DNA of 64,000 bases from Cellvibrionaceae bacterium (GTDB taxonomy: Bacteria; Pseudomonadota; Gammaproteobacteria; Pseudomonadales; Cellvibrionaceae): the NCBI GenBank assembly GCA_021151825.1, contig JAGKWQ010000004.1:248001-312000 (forward strand), written 5' to 3'. The first letter of the stretch is position 1, and the number at the start of each line of letters is the position of its first letter. A program made the translations under genes and the position numbers. Below are positions 1 to 7,599 of this stretch, in pieces. Under the pieces are notes generated by a model. That model had not been told where the DNA came from. It did no database searches and saw nothing but the letters and a program-made list of their open reading frames with translations.

Positions 1-176
1 CTTAAAAATCAAACTACTGAAACCAATTAGGGAAAAATTGTAGAAAATTCAGCAGAAATATTGTCGATGGTACGGGGCTTGCTCTAGTGGGCTCACTCCA
101 GAATGTTTTCTGTGACACTCCTGACCGGATAGGTCGTCTGTTGAAATTTTCTGAATGTGGTTGAGGAATTATTGTT

Positions 177-644
177 ATGAAATTATTTGTGAAATTAATG
201 GTGGTGATCGCCGTAATCATTGCTCCGGCAATTTTTGCGCAAGATGCCACCCATGCTGCGCAACCTGCCGCAAAATACGAGGCGAAAAGTCAAAAACTGA
301 ACCGCGTACAAATTGAAAAATTGTTAGCCAATCCGGAGCAACTGGTATTTATCGATTTGCGTCGCCCGGATGAGTTAACCAGGGTCGGCGGTTTCGCTGC
401 TTATCTCAGTATCCAATTGGCTGATCTGGAAAAAAACCTGGCGTTCATCCCTAAAGATCGCACCATAGTTACCGTGTCCAATCACGCCGGGCGCGCATTG
501 CGCGGTGCAGATTTGTTGGCTGAAAAAGGCTTTAAGGTTGCTGGTGCTGCCGGCATACAGGATTATGAAGAGGAGGGGGGGTGGGTGAAGCGGATTGTTC
601 CTCCTGTGCAGAAAGAGTTTACGAATCTTTTTCCTAATGATTAA
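177..644 (+). CDS. Exported rhodanese-like protein lacking the catalytic cysteine
   Basis: 155 residues with a signal peptide ending near AIFAQ (about residue 22). The rest is one rhodanese-type domain, with the typical VFIDLRRPDEL strand (57-67) and a KGFKVAGAAG segment near the end. In active rhodaneses the loop after the central strand is Cys-x4-Arg; here it reads SNHAGR, so Ser101 stands where the sulfur-carrying cysteine should be, with the Arg (106) kept. It is therefore unlikely to be a sulfurtransferase; phosphatase-like, binding or redox-scaffold roles are open. A close paralogue lies at 30321-30761 with the same substitution. A GAGG-type ribosome site precedes the ATG. It heads a run of same-strand genes that ends near 3150. 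Confidence 0.85.
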   Translation: MKLFVKLMVVIAVIIAPAIFAQDATHAAQPAAKYEAKSQKLNRVQIEKLLANPEQLVFIDLRRPDELTRVGGFAAYLSIQLADLEKNLAFIPKDRTIVTVSNHAGRALRGADLLAEKGFKVAGAAGIQDYEEEGGWVKRIVPPVQKEFTNLFPND

Positions 645-698
645 TGTTACAACACCAATTTAAGTGCATTAAATTTAATTGCGTTAAAGAGTTAAAAG

Positions 699-1199
699 AT
701 GAGCGCCTCTGATTTATTACAAGCTATGTATGACTCGCCTTTGGGAACTTCTCTGGCGGAATCCCTATACGTATACCCGTTGGTCGAAGGAACTCATTTA
801 TTAAGTTTGGCATTTTCATTCGGATTAATTGTATTAACGGATTTACGCTTAACCGGGTTCATTTTCAAAAATTTACCGGTACATATTTTGTTGTATCAAT
901 TGCGCCCATGGTTATTGGGTGGGTTTATTGTCACCTTCGCAACAGGCATTTTATTAACGTTTGCTGCGGGCCCTGGTTTGGTTGAGTCACCGGTATTTCC
1001 GTTAAAGCTGCTCTTTATTTTTCTCGCCGGTTTAAATGCGCTTTGGTTCGAGTTGAAATTTGGCCGTAGTGCCAGCGAGTGGGGTACTGTAGTAGCTCTG
1101 CCAGCAGGTGCACAAGTAGCAGGTTGGATTTCGTTGATTAGCTGGAGTCTGGTCGTCGTTTTGGGACGACTAATTCCCTATCTGGATTCAGGATTTTAA
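699..1199 (+). CDS. DUF6644-type integral membrane protein
   Basis: 166 residues, almost entirely hydrophobic, with about four to five membrane segments (roughly 30-52, 68-92, 100-118, 135-160). It starts 54 bases after the rhodanese-like gene and is followed 11 bases later by a second protein of the same general type, so the pair may form a hetero-oligomer. The layout (two short multi-span proteins in tandem, histidine GTHLLSLA in helix 1 and conserved arginines in the first loop) resembles the DUF6644 family of unknown function. His32 near the first helix could be a haem or metal ligand, but that is inference. Family assignment is from memory of the pattern, not a search. Confidence 0.65.
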   Translation: MSASDLLQAMYDSPLGTSLAESLYVYPLVEGTHLLSLAFSFGLIVLTDLRLTGFIFKNLPVHILLYQLRPWLLGGFIVTFATGILLTFAAGPGLVESPVFPLKLLFIFLAGLNALWFELKFGRSASEWGTVVALPAGAQVAGWISLISWSLVVVLGRLIPYLDSGF

Positions 1200-1210
1200 C
1201 GGAGTCGATC

Positions 1211-1690
1211 ATGAGTACTGAAGCAATTTTCCAATCGATTCAAAATAGCAGTGTAGCGATTGCGTTGGGGCAAGCGCCGCTAGTGTTCGGTATTCTCGCC
1301 CAGCTGTTTCACATCGCCGGTTTGATTCTGGTGCTCACTTCTATTCTGTTGGTGAATTTACGTTTATTGGGTGTTGGTTTAACGCATTTTTCCAGTGCGC
1401 AATTAGCGAATTACACCAAGCCTTATGTAATTACCGGATTAATATTTTTGGTGTTATCCGGCGTATTTATGTTAGCGCCTAGCGCAGCGTTGTATGAACC
1501 GAATCCGGCGTTCTGGTTCAAGATGAAATTATTTGTTGTTGCATTGGCTATTCAATATTCACTGTATCGAAAAGTTGCTGCTGCAAAAAATCCACAACGG
1601 TGGTTGGCGATTGTAACTGCCCTGATTTCTTTATTGCTTTGGTTCAGTGTGGGGTTGGCGGGCAGGGCGATTGGATTTATGGCCGCTTGA
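1211..1690 (+). CDS. Second DUF6644-like membrane protein
   Basis: 159 residues with four hydrophobic stretches (roughly 28-52, 72-92, 103-120, 133-155). It has the same plan as its upstream neighbour: a QLFHIAGLILVLTSILLVNLRLLG first helix (quoted in part; His35) and a loop rich in Tyr/Lys before helix 2. A good ribosome site (ACGGAG) lies 6 bases before the ATG, and the gap to the previous stop is only 11 bases, so the two are surely co-transcribed. Function unknown; a quinone- or haem-linked membrane component would fit the cytochrome and rhodanese-like neighbours, but no catalytic motif is visible. Confidence 0.65.
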   Translation: MSTEAIFQSIQNSSVAIALGQAPLVFGILAQLFHIAGLILVLTSILLVNLRLLGVGLTHFSSAQLANYTKPYVITGLIFLVLSGVFMLAPSAALYEPNPAFWFKMKLFVVALAIQYSLYRKVAAAKNPQRWLAIVTALISLLLWFSVGLAGRAIGFMAA

Positions 1691-1784
1691 TAATTTCCGC
1701 ACTCATTTTCATTTGTTTATTCATAAATAATTTTTAAATCATAACGAATCATTTTTAACCCTAAAAACCCAAGAGGAAATATTG

Positions 1785-2513
1785 ATGAAATTTAAAGCCC
1801 TGGCCCTGTGTACCAGTTTGTTATCTGCTGGCGTTGTATTTACCAGTTTACCGGTAGTAGCACAAACCCCGGCAGCACCGCGCCCGCAAGCGCCACAAAT
1901 TAGCCCGGAAGAAGCGCTGCAAAAATTCAGTTTTTTTACTACCAGCGTAGGCTTGGGTAAAGGCGCAAACCTCGGTGGTCTCGCTGGTGCCGATGCACAT
2001 TGCCAGGCTCTTGCTAAAGCAGCTGGCGCTGGCAATAAAACCTGGCGCGCTTATTTGAGCACTCAAGCTGCAGATGGTAAACCTGCTATTAATGCGCGTG
2101 ATCGTATCGGCAAAGGCCCATGGTACAACGTTAAAGGTGCGTTGATCGCGAATGATGTTGGTCACCTGCATGGTGACACTGTGGCGCAAGCACAATTGGG
2201 TAGCAACCTTACTCGCAATCAGGCACTGACTGAAAAAGGTGAGCGCGTATTGGGCGCCGGTGATACTCCAAACCAACACGATATTCTCACTGGTTCGAAA
2301 ACAGACGGCACAGCGTTTACCGATGCTGCTGATCACACCTGTAAGAACTACACCAGTGCTGCTGCTGATGGTTCAGCACAAGTTGGTCACTTTGATCGCA
2401 CCGGTGGCGGCAATGCTTCATGGAACTCGGCGCATCCAAGCCGTGGTTGCGGCCAGGAAAACCTGGTAGCGACCGGCGGTGCAGGTTTGTTTTATTGCTT
2501 TGTTGCCAATTAA
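1785..2513 (+). CDS. Secreted lectin-like protein
   Basis: 242 residues. I start at the ATG at 1785, which has AAGAGG 8 bases upstream, not at the in-frame TTG just before it. A signal peptide ends around VVAQ (about residue 27). The mature part matches the secreted proteins often labelled lectin: FFTTSVGLGKG, GGLAGADAHCQ, an AYLST strand, a variable middle, then four cysteines spread to the C-terminus (HC, HTC, RGCG, FYCF) that can form two disulfides. The fold is related to C-type-lectin/endostatin-like domains. Sugar binding has not been shown for this one. It sits between the DUF6644 pair and a cytochrome lipoprotein in one apparent operon. Confidence 0.7.
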   Translation: MKFKALALCTSLLSAGVVFTSLPVVAQTPAAPRPQAPQISPEEALQKFSFFTTSVGLGKGANLGGLAGADAHCQALAKAAGAGNKTWRAYLSTQAADGKPAINARDRIGKGPWYNVKGALIANDVGHLHGDTVAQAQLGSNLTRNQALTEKGERVLGAGDTPNQHDILTGSKTDGTAFTDAADHTCKNYTSAAADGSAQVGHFDRTGGGNASWNSAHPSRGCGQENLVATGGAGLFYCFVAN

Positions 2514-2541
2514 TATTAAAAGTAATTTGAGTTAATGGTGT

Positions 2542-3144
2542 ATGAAAAAAATGCAGCGTAAATGGGGTTTTATCGCAACGCTTGCGCTGTTAGTCGCAAC
2601 CTCTGCTTGCACCAGGCAAGCAGAGGTTGCCGCTCCATCGGAAAGCCCTAAGTCAGCAGCGGAAGTTAAGGTAGCTGATTTCAAACCCACAGCAACCTTG
2701 CAAGAAATTATGCTGTCGGTCATTGATCCCAATATTGATCCCATCTGGAATTCCATTTCAACGGTAAGCACCGCAGAGGGAATAACAGAGGTTCGCCCGG
2801 AAACGGATGAGGACTGGGAAAAATTGCGCAACCATGCGATCACCTTGCGTGAAGTGGCTAATTTATTAGTGATCCCCGGGCGCAAAGTGGCGCACCCCGA
2901 GGTAAGTACTTCTACACATCACACCGAGTTACATGCTGAAGCCATTGAAGCATTAATTGCTGCGCAGTGGCCGGTGTTTGTTCAGCGTGCGCATGCATTA
3001 CAAGATGCCGCAGGTTTGGCTATCAGCGCAATTGATGAGAAAAATGTGGATCGGCTGGAAGAGGTGGGCGGAATTATCGAGCACACCTGTGAAAGCTGCC
3101 ATTCACAATTTTGGTATCCGGATGATAAGCGTCCGACGAATTGA
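2542..3144 (+). CDS. Lipoprotein monohaem c-type cytochrome (c'/c556-like)
   Basis: 200 residues. The N-terminus is a lipoprotein signal (LVATSAC, lipidated Cys23). The only haem-attachment motif, CESCH (183-187), lies at the extreme C-terminus after a long helical region, the arrangement of four-helix cytochrome c'/c556 proteins, not of class I cytochromes with an N-terminal haem. It is probably an electron carrier anchored to the outer or inner membrane facing the periplasm. It is the last gene of the 177-3144 run and is followed by a terminator hairpin. A second C-terminal-haem protein occurs at 59202-59615. No strong Shine-Dalgarno is visible, so the exact start (2542 or 2551) is open. 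Confidence 0.75.
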   Translation: MKKMQRKWGFIATLALLVATSACTRQAEVAAPSESPKSAAEVKVADFKPTATLQEIMLSVIDPNIDPIWNSISTVSTAEGITEVRPETDEDWEKLRNHAITLREVANLLVIPGRKVAHPEVSTSTHHTELHAEAIEALIAAQWPVFVQRAHALQDAAGLAISAIDEKNVDRLEEVGGIIEHTCESCHSQFWYPDDKRPTN

Positions 3145-3154
3145 TTTTGCGTTT

Positions 3155-3183
3155 ATCACCATTCGGCTGTTGCGAATGGTGAT
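3155..3183 (+). terminator. Terminator-like hairpin after the first operon
   Basis: A perfect 11-bp stem, ATCACCATTCG / CGAATGGTGAT, with a 7-base loop begins 10 bases after the cytochrome stop codon. It is followed by a pyrimidine-rich stretch but not a clean T run. Its position suggests it ends the 177-3144 transcript and separates it from the 3382-6349 unit. Confidence 0.6.
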
Positions 3184-3381
3184 CCCCTCTGTTTGTTTAT
3201 CATCAATTTAAATTCCCACCTTTGCGATGATGTGTTGAATTTCAATCAGCATTTTTTGTTTTTCTTATTGGCACCGCTAATTTTCTCTGGAGAACTTGAT
3301 TGAAACGCCATTTATTCCAGCTGGCGCAATTGTTGCAAACTGCTGAAATATTTTGTTGATCTGTTTTGCAGGACATGCGTT

Positions 3382-3678
3382 ATGGCGACTAATAAAAAAT
3401 CCTCTGAAGAAAACTTGACTCGCTATCGTTGGGAAGTTGCGGGCCGTTGTCTTATTGCAGTACTTGGCGGTTACCTGTTTACCATTGCGCTCAGCATTTT
3501 CTTAACCCAGGTTTTACCGATCACCAAAAGCAGTGCAGTGATGACTGCGAATTTGCTGAGCTTTGCGATTTACACCATCGCGATTATCTGGGTTTTCTCG
3601 GTGAAGGAATTTCGCCAGCTCTGGTGGGGAGTAGCTGGTAGCGTGGTTTTCTTTGGATTTATACTGCTTTTGATTTGA
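3382..3678 (+). CDS. DUF3649 small membrane protein (iron-uptake-associated)
   Basis: 98 residues with three hydrophobic segments (about 20-40, 52-72, 77-97). Size, the charged N-terminus ending YRWEVAGR and the position directly before a PepSY-TM protein and a DUF3325 protein match the DUF3649 family, seen in siderophore and iron-uptake operons of proteobacteria. The biochemical role is not known; it is usually taken as a subunit that assists the PepSY protein in reducing or releasing iron from an imported chelate. The ATG at 3382 is preceded by AGGAC. Confidence 0.75.
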   Translation: MATNKKSSEENLTRYRWEVAGRCLIAVLGGYLFTIALSIFLTQVLPITKSSAVMTANLLSFAIYTIAIIWVFSVKEFRQLWWGVAGSVVFFGFILLLI

Positions 3679-3743
3679 TATCTGACTTAATTTATTTTTG
3701 TTTAACTCTTTTTAAATCTAATAAAGTAATGAGGGCTTAATCG

Positions 3744-5339
3744 ATGAAAAACGGATTTCGCCAGTCTATGGCCTGGTTACATACCTGGACCGGATTAGTC
3801 GTAGGTTGGGTATTATTTTTTGTGTTTGTCACCGGCAATCTCGGTCGTTTTGATACGGAGATTGATCAGTGGATGAAGCCTGAGGCAATTCCGCAGGCGG
3901 TGCCACTCGCACAGGAGATCGGCGCGGCGCAACAACGGTTAACGCAGCAAGGTGCAGGTGCAGAGCGCTGGACTATTTACCCTACCACTAATCGTGATAC
4001 ACCTTATTTGCGCATCACCTGGGATACCGAAGTGAAGCCCGGGCAAGCATTAAAACGCGGTGAAGAATTTATTGATCCATCCACAGCGGCGCCGTTGGAT
4101 ACCCGTGCAACCGGTGGCGGTCAGCTGCTCTATAAAATGCATTACGCCCTGGCTTATATGCCGCGCTCAGTCAGCAATTGGGTGATTGGTATTTGCAGCA
4201 TGTTTATGCTGGTGGCAATTGTGAGTGGAGTGATTACCCATAAAAAAATCTTTACGGATTTCTTTACCTTTCGCCCGAATAAAGGCCAGCGTTCATGGTT
4301 AGATCTTCATGCGGTATTAGCGGTGCTGACCCTGCCATTCTTTTTTATGATTACCTACACCGGTCTATTATTTTTCCTGTCGACATTGGTGCCTGGAATT
4401 GTAGGTGCCAATTACGGTTTTGGTGAAAAAAATCGCCAACAATTTAATGATGAATTGGCTGCGCGTGACTATCGGCTGGAACGTGCAGAAACACATGTGC
4501 CGTTGTTTTCGCTGAGTCAAATTACGGCTGAAGCAGAGCGTCGTTGGGGTGAAGGGCAGGTGCGCTCGGTAGAAATTCATTACCCTGGAGATCAACACGC
4601 ACAAGCAGTGGTAACTCGCCAAATTATTTCGCCACTGCGTTCTACCGAAGAGCTGGTATTCAATGCGACCAATGGTGAGCTCATTACTGAACAACCAGCG
4701 ACTACTGCTGCCCCGCGCACCTTTTATGAAACTGTGCAGGGTTTGCATGAAAGTTTATTTGCTGGCTGGTGGTTGCGTTGGTTGTATTTCTTTTCCGGTC
4801 TGGCCGGTGTTGCCATTATTGGTTCCGGTTTGATTTTGTGGATTGTCAAGCGCAGGCCAAAACAACTCAAGCAAGCTGAAGGCCCGGATTTTGGTCATCG
4901 TTTAGTGGAAGGTTTGAACGTGGGTACCATCGCTGGTTTACATACTGCGATCGCCGCTTATTTTTTAGCAAATCGATTATTACCCGTCGATTTGGCAGCG
5001 CGCAATGAGTGGGAGGTACACGTCATGTTTATTGTTTGGCTGATTGCATTACTGCATCCTGTTGTGCGTCCAATCAACCGTGCCTGGATCGAGCAGCTCT
5101 GGGTTGCCTCAGCGGCTTTCCTGTTGTTGCCTTTTGTGAATGCAGTGACTACCGGGCGCGATTTAATCCAAAGTTTGCAACAAGGTAATTGGATTTTTGC
5201 CGGGTTTGATCTGGTTGCAATTACTACTGCGATTTTGTTTGCAATCGCAGCCGTGAAATTACAGCAACGCGAGCAACAACAAGTAAATGCTCCCGTTAAA
5301 GCAAAAGTAAATCGTGTCGCACAGGAGGCGAATGCTTGA
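3744..5339 (+). CDS. PepSY-associated TM protein (iron uptake / ferric-chelate reduction)
   Basis: 531 residues. The N-terminal motif, Trp-Leu-His-x-Trp-x-Gly in the first helix (about residues 10-16), is typical of PepSY_TM proteins, with further helices near 140-165, 190-220, 345-370, and a C-terminal set from about 405 to 515. Two periplasmic PepSY-like segments lie between. Members such as FpvG of Pseudomonas take part in reducing ferric siderophores in the periplasm, and helix histidines (for example HAVLA, HESL) may bind haem. Between DUF3649 and DUF3325 genes this is the standard arrangement. Its stop overlaps the next start by one base (TGATG), so translation is coupled. Confidence 0.85.
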   Translation: MKNGFRQSMAWLHTWTGLVVGWVLFFVFVTGNLGRFDTEIDQWMKPEAIPQAVPLAQEIGAAQQRLTQQGAGAERWTIYPTTNRDTPYLRITWDTEVKPGQALKRGEEFIDPSTAAPLDTRATGGGQLLYKMHYALAYMPRSVSNWVIGICSMFMLVAIVSGVITHKKIFTDFFTFRPNKGQRSWLDLHAVLAVLTLPFFFMITYTGLLFFLSTLVPGIVGANYGFGEKNRQQFNDELAARDYRLERAETHVPLFSLSQITAEAERRWGEGQVRSVEIHYPGDQHAQAVVTRQIISPLRSTEELVFNATNGELITEQPATTAAPRTFYETVQGLHESLFAGWWLRWLYFFSGLAGVAIIGSGLILWIVKRRPKQLKQAEGPDFGHRLVEGLNVGTIAGLHTAIAAYFLANRLLPVDLAARNEWEVHVMFIVWLIALLHPVVRPINRAWIEQLWVASAAFLLLPFVNAVTTGRDLIQSLQQGNWIFAGFDLVAITTAILFAIAAVKLQQREQQQVNAPVKAKVNRVAQEANA

Positions 5340-5668
5340 TGCTGATTTCTGCGATTATTGTTTATATGGGTTTTGCGTTACTGGCACTAAATAAAAATCG
5401 CCACTTGCAACAAGTGTGGCCAAGCCGTGAATTGCACGATGATGTAAGGCTCGCATTGGATACCATCGGTTGGTTGCTATTGGCCGTTGCTGTTGTGTAC
5501 CAAGTTTATAGTAGCGGTTTTGGTAATGGATTGGTGGAATACATCGCTGTGTTGAGCTTGTCAGGTTTATTGCTGGTATTTCAATTCAGTTATTGGCCTC
5601 GCTCGGTATTGGCGATTGGTTTATTTGAAAAAACTGTTGGAAAATTAGTGCCGGATAGTAACAAATAG
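5339..5668 (+). CDS. DUF3325 small membrane protein
   Basis: About 109 residues starting at the ATG that overlaps the PepSY stop; CAGGAGG 10 bases upstream inside the previous gene supports this start over the TTG at 5336. Three membrane spans (about 1-17, 41-58, 67-86). The pattern HLQQVWPSR after helix 1 and the GWLLL helix fit DUF3325, the usual third member of the DUF3649/PepSY/DUF3325 iron-uptake unit. No catalytic residues are evident. Confidence 0.75.
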   Translation: MLISAIIVYMGFALLALNKNRHLQQVWPSRELHDDVRLALDTIGWLLLAVAVVYQVYSSGFGNGLVEYIAVLSLSGLLLVFQFSYWPRSVLAIGLFEKTVGKLVPDSNK

Positions 5669-5695
5669 CAGCAAACTAGATTAGGAGTTTATTAA

Positions 5696-6349
5696 TTGGT
5701 TAAGCATCAACACTCTGTAACACGCACAGCTTGTGCACGTATTCCTATTAAATATGGTGATTTCCAACTGTGTTATTACACCAATACTGAAGACAATAAA
5801 GAACATCTCGCTTTTTATTTAGGTGATCTGGACGGCGCCGAAGAAGTATTGGTTCGAGTCCATTCCGAATGTTTTACCGGCGATGTACTCGGTTCGTTGC
5901 GTTGTGATTGTGGTGAACAATTAAATCGTGCGTTGGAAGCTGTTGCCAAAGTCGGGCGCGGCGTAGTGGTTTATTTGCGGCAGGAGGGACGTGGTATTGG
6001 TCTGGAACAAAAACTTCGCGCCTATAATTTGCAAGATCTGGGTTACGACACCGTAGATGCCAATTTAATGTTGGGCCACGGTGCGGATGAGCGCCGCTAC
6101 TGGTTGGCCGCAGCAATATTGAATGATCTGGGTGTGCAATCAGTAAAATTACTGACGAATAATCCGGAGAAAATTCGCGCGCTTACCGCAGAAGGTGTAC
6201 CAGTAGTTGCGCGTGTGCCTATTGAAGCGGGTCTGAATAGCGAAAACGAAAGTTATTTATTTACCAAGGCGACCCGTATGGATCACCTGCTGGTTGGCGC
6301 TGCCGGTTTCCAGGCCAAAGTTTTTACCAGTTCATCTTCCACTAATTGA
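5696..6349 (+). CDS. ribA: GTP cyclohydrolase II
   Basis: 217 residues. It converts GTP to the pyrimidine precursor of riboflavin, formate and pyrophosphate. The zinc cysteines Cys59, Cys70 and Cys72 sit in HSECFTGD and LRCDCGEQ, and the catalytic RQEGRGIGL block follows at about 95-103. It is a stand-alone GCHII without the DHBP-synthase half. The start is a TTG (5696) with TAGGAG 8 bases upstream; there is no better in-frame start. It lies 27 bases after the DUF3325 gene, so flavin synthesis appears tied to the PepSY iron unit. The last 67 bases overlap, tail to tail, the 3' end of the RND adaptor gene on the other strand. Confidence 0.93.
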   Translation: MVKHQHSVTRTACARIPIKYGDFQLCYYTNTEDNKEHLAFYLGDLDGAEEVLVRVHSECFTGDVLGSLRCDCGEQLNRALEAVAKVGRGVVVYLRQEGRGIGLEQKLRAYNLQDLGYDTVDANLMLGHGADERRYWLAAAILNDLGVQSVKLLTNNPEKIRALTAEGVPVVARVPIEAGLNSENESYLFTKATRMDHLLVGAAGFQAKVFTSSSSTN

Positions 6350-7539
6350 TCGGGCGGGCTAACCACCAGGGTATCCCCGGTGCTTATGCCCTCTAACACT
6401 TCCACATCACGCCCCAAATCGCGGCCAAGTTTCACATTGCGAAAACTGATTTTATTATCTGGTTCAACAACAGCAATGCGCTGGTATTGATCGCGAATAA
6501 TTAATGTAGCGGCAGGCACTACCAATGTTTCTACACTGTTGGTAACGGGAATATTTACTTCGGCATAAGCACCTGGTAATAGCGTAGCGTTAGGATTTGG
6601 TAGCAGTAAATCCACCTGGCGTGACCGGGTGCCGGGATCGATACCGCCAGCGATCCGTTCAATGCGCGCTTCCAACGGACCTTGTTGTTCGCGCAAGGTT
6701 AATTCTACTTCTGCATTTAAACGTAAACCGTCAGCAAATGATTGTGGAACCCAGATACTGGCGCGCAGAGGATCAGTTTGGGTAATTGCAAACAATTCCT
6801 TGCTGCCTTGCGCTACATAGTCGCCCACTTCAATACTGCGACGGGTGACAATTCCATCAAACGGCGCGCGTATATGGCGAAAATTTTCTGCATTCCCAAA
6901 TCGTTTTACATTCGCATCGGCTGCATTTAAATCGGCGCGGTTCTGGCGAACCAGGCTGCGCTTTTCATCCAGGTCTTGTGGTGAAATCGCGCTTTCCCGT
7001 TGTGCCAGACTATCCCAGCGTGCCAGTGTTTTTTCAGCTAATTCGAGCTGTGCTGCAATTTGTTCGCGTTGTGCGCGCGCTTGTGCAAGCTCCTGTTCCT
7101 GTTCCGGTGTATCCAGTGTCGCAAGCAATTCGCCCCGTTTTACGTAATCACCAATACCTTTGTGCCAATTGGAAACATAACCATTTGTACGCGCATAAAT
7201 AACGGCTTCAGTATTACCACGCAAGCTGGTTGGTAAGCGCAAATTTTGTTGCAGTGCACCGGGCTTGGCTTTGGTTGTTAATACTGTTCGTTCCAGCGTT
7301 GCTGCGGTGTAGTCCTGCAAGGCTTTTGCATCGCGTTGGTTGACCAGCGCGCGCGTAGCGCCGCTCACCAGCAACAAACCAATCAATGCGAACGCAACAT
7401 TTTTGGTTGTTATGATAGATCTATTGGGGGCGGTATCAGATGATTGCGCCGTCGCTACCGACGATGCAGAAAAATGCCCCTGCTCGTCCGCATGAAAGCT
7501 CCCGGTGTCATCCTTTGGTAAAGGGTGATAATCATTCAT
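6283..7539 (-). CDS. RND efflux periplasmic adaptor (membrane fusion protein)
   Basis: 418 residues. One N-terminal membrane anchor (about 47-66) is followed by the usual adaptor layout: first beta strands with ATLDTPEQEQ (biotinyl-lipoyl half), an alpha hairpin rich in Gln/Arg/Ala (about 150-210), then FRHIRAPFDGIVTRRSIEVGD (quoted in part), and C-terminal barrel and membrane-proximal domains ending near residue 410. It links the inner-membrane pump encoded just upstream (7600-10794) to an outer-membrane channel. No TolC-type gene is in the window, so the channel must be elsewhere. Gap to the permease is 60 bases. Its C-terminal codons overlap ribA on the opposite strand. Confidence 0.92.
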   Translation of the reverse strand: MNDYHPLPKDDTGSFHADEQGHFSASSVATAQSSDTAPNRSIITTKNVAFALIGLLLVSGATRALVNQRDAKALQDYTAATLERTVLTTKAKPGALQQNLRLPTSLRGNTEAVIYARTNGYVSNWHKGIGDYVKRGELLATLDTPEQEQELAQARAQREQIAAQLELAEKTLARWDSLAQRESAISPQDLDEKRSLVRQNRADLNAADANVKRFGNAENFRHIRAPFDGIVTRRSIEVGDYVAQGSKELFAITQTDPLRASIWVPQSFADGLRLNAEVELTLREQQGPLEARIERIAGGIDPGTRSRQVDLLLPNPNATLLPGAYAEVNIPVTNSVETLVVPAATLIIRDQYQRIAVVEPDNKISFRNVKLGRDLGRDVEVLEGISTGDTLVVSPPDQLVEDELVKTLAWKPAAPTSR

Positions 7540-7599
7540 TTGTATTGATGCTCTAATTAATTTTTTGTTTTGCGTTTTTAATTCAATAATTTCATTTTG

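Noticed and set aside
1782..1784. TTG as start of the lectin-like gene
   Set aside because: The adjacent ATG at 1785 has a better-spaced AAGAGG site. The same reasoning was used for starts at 5339, 11904, 20240, 21457 and 37286.
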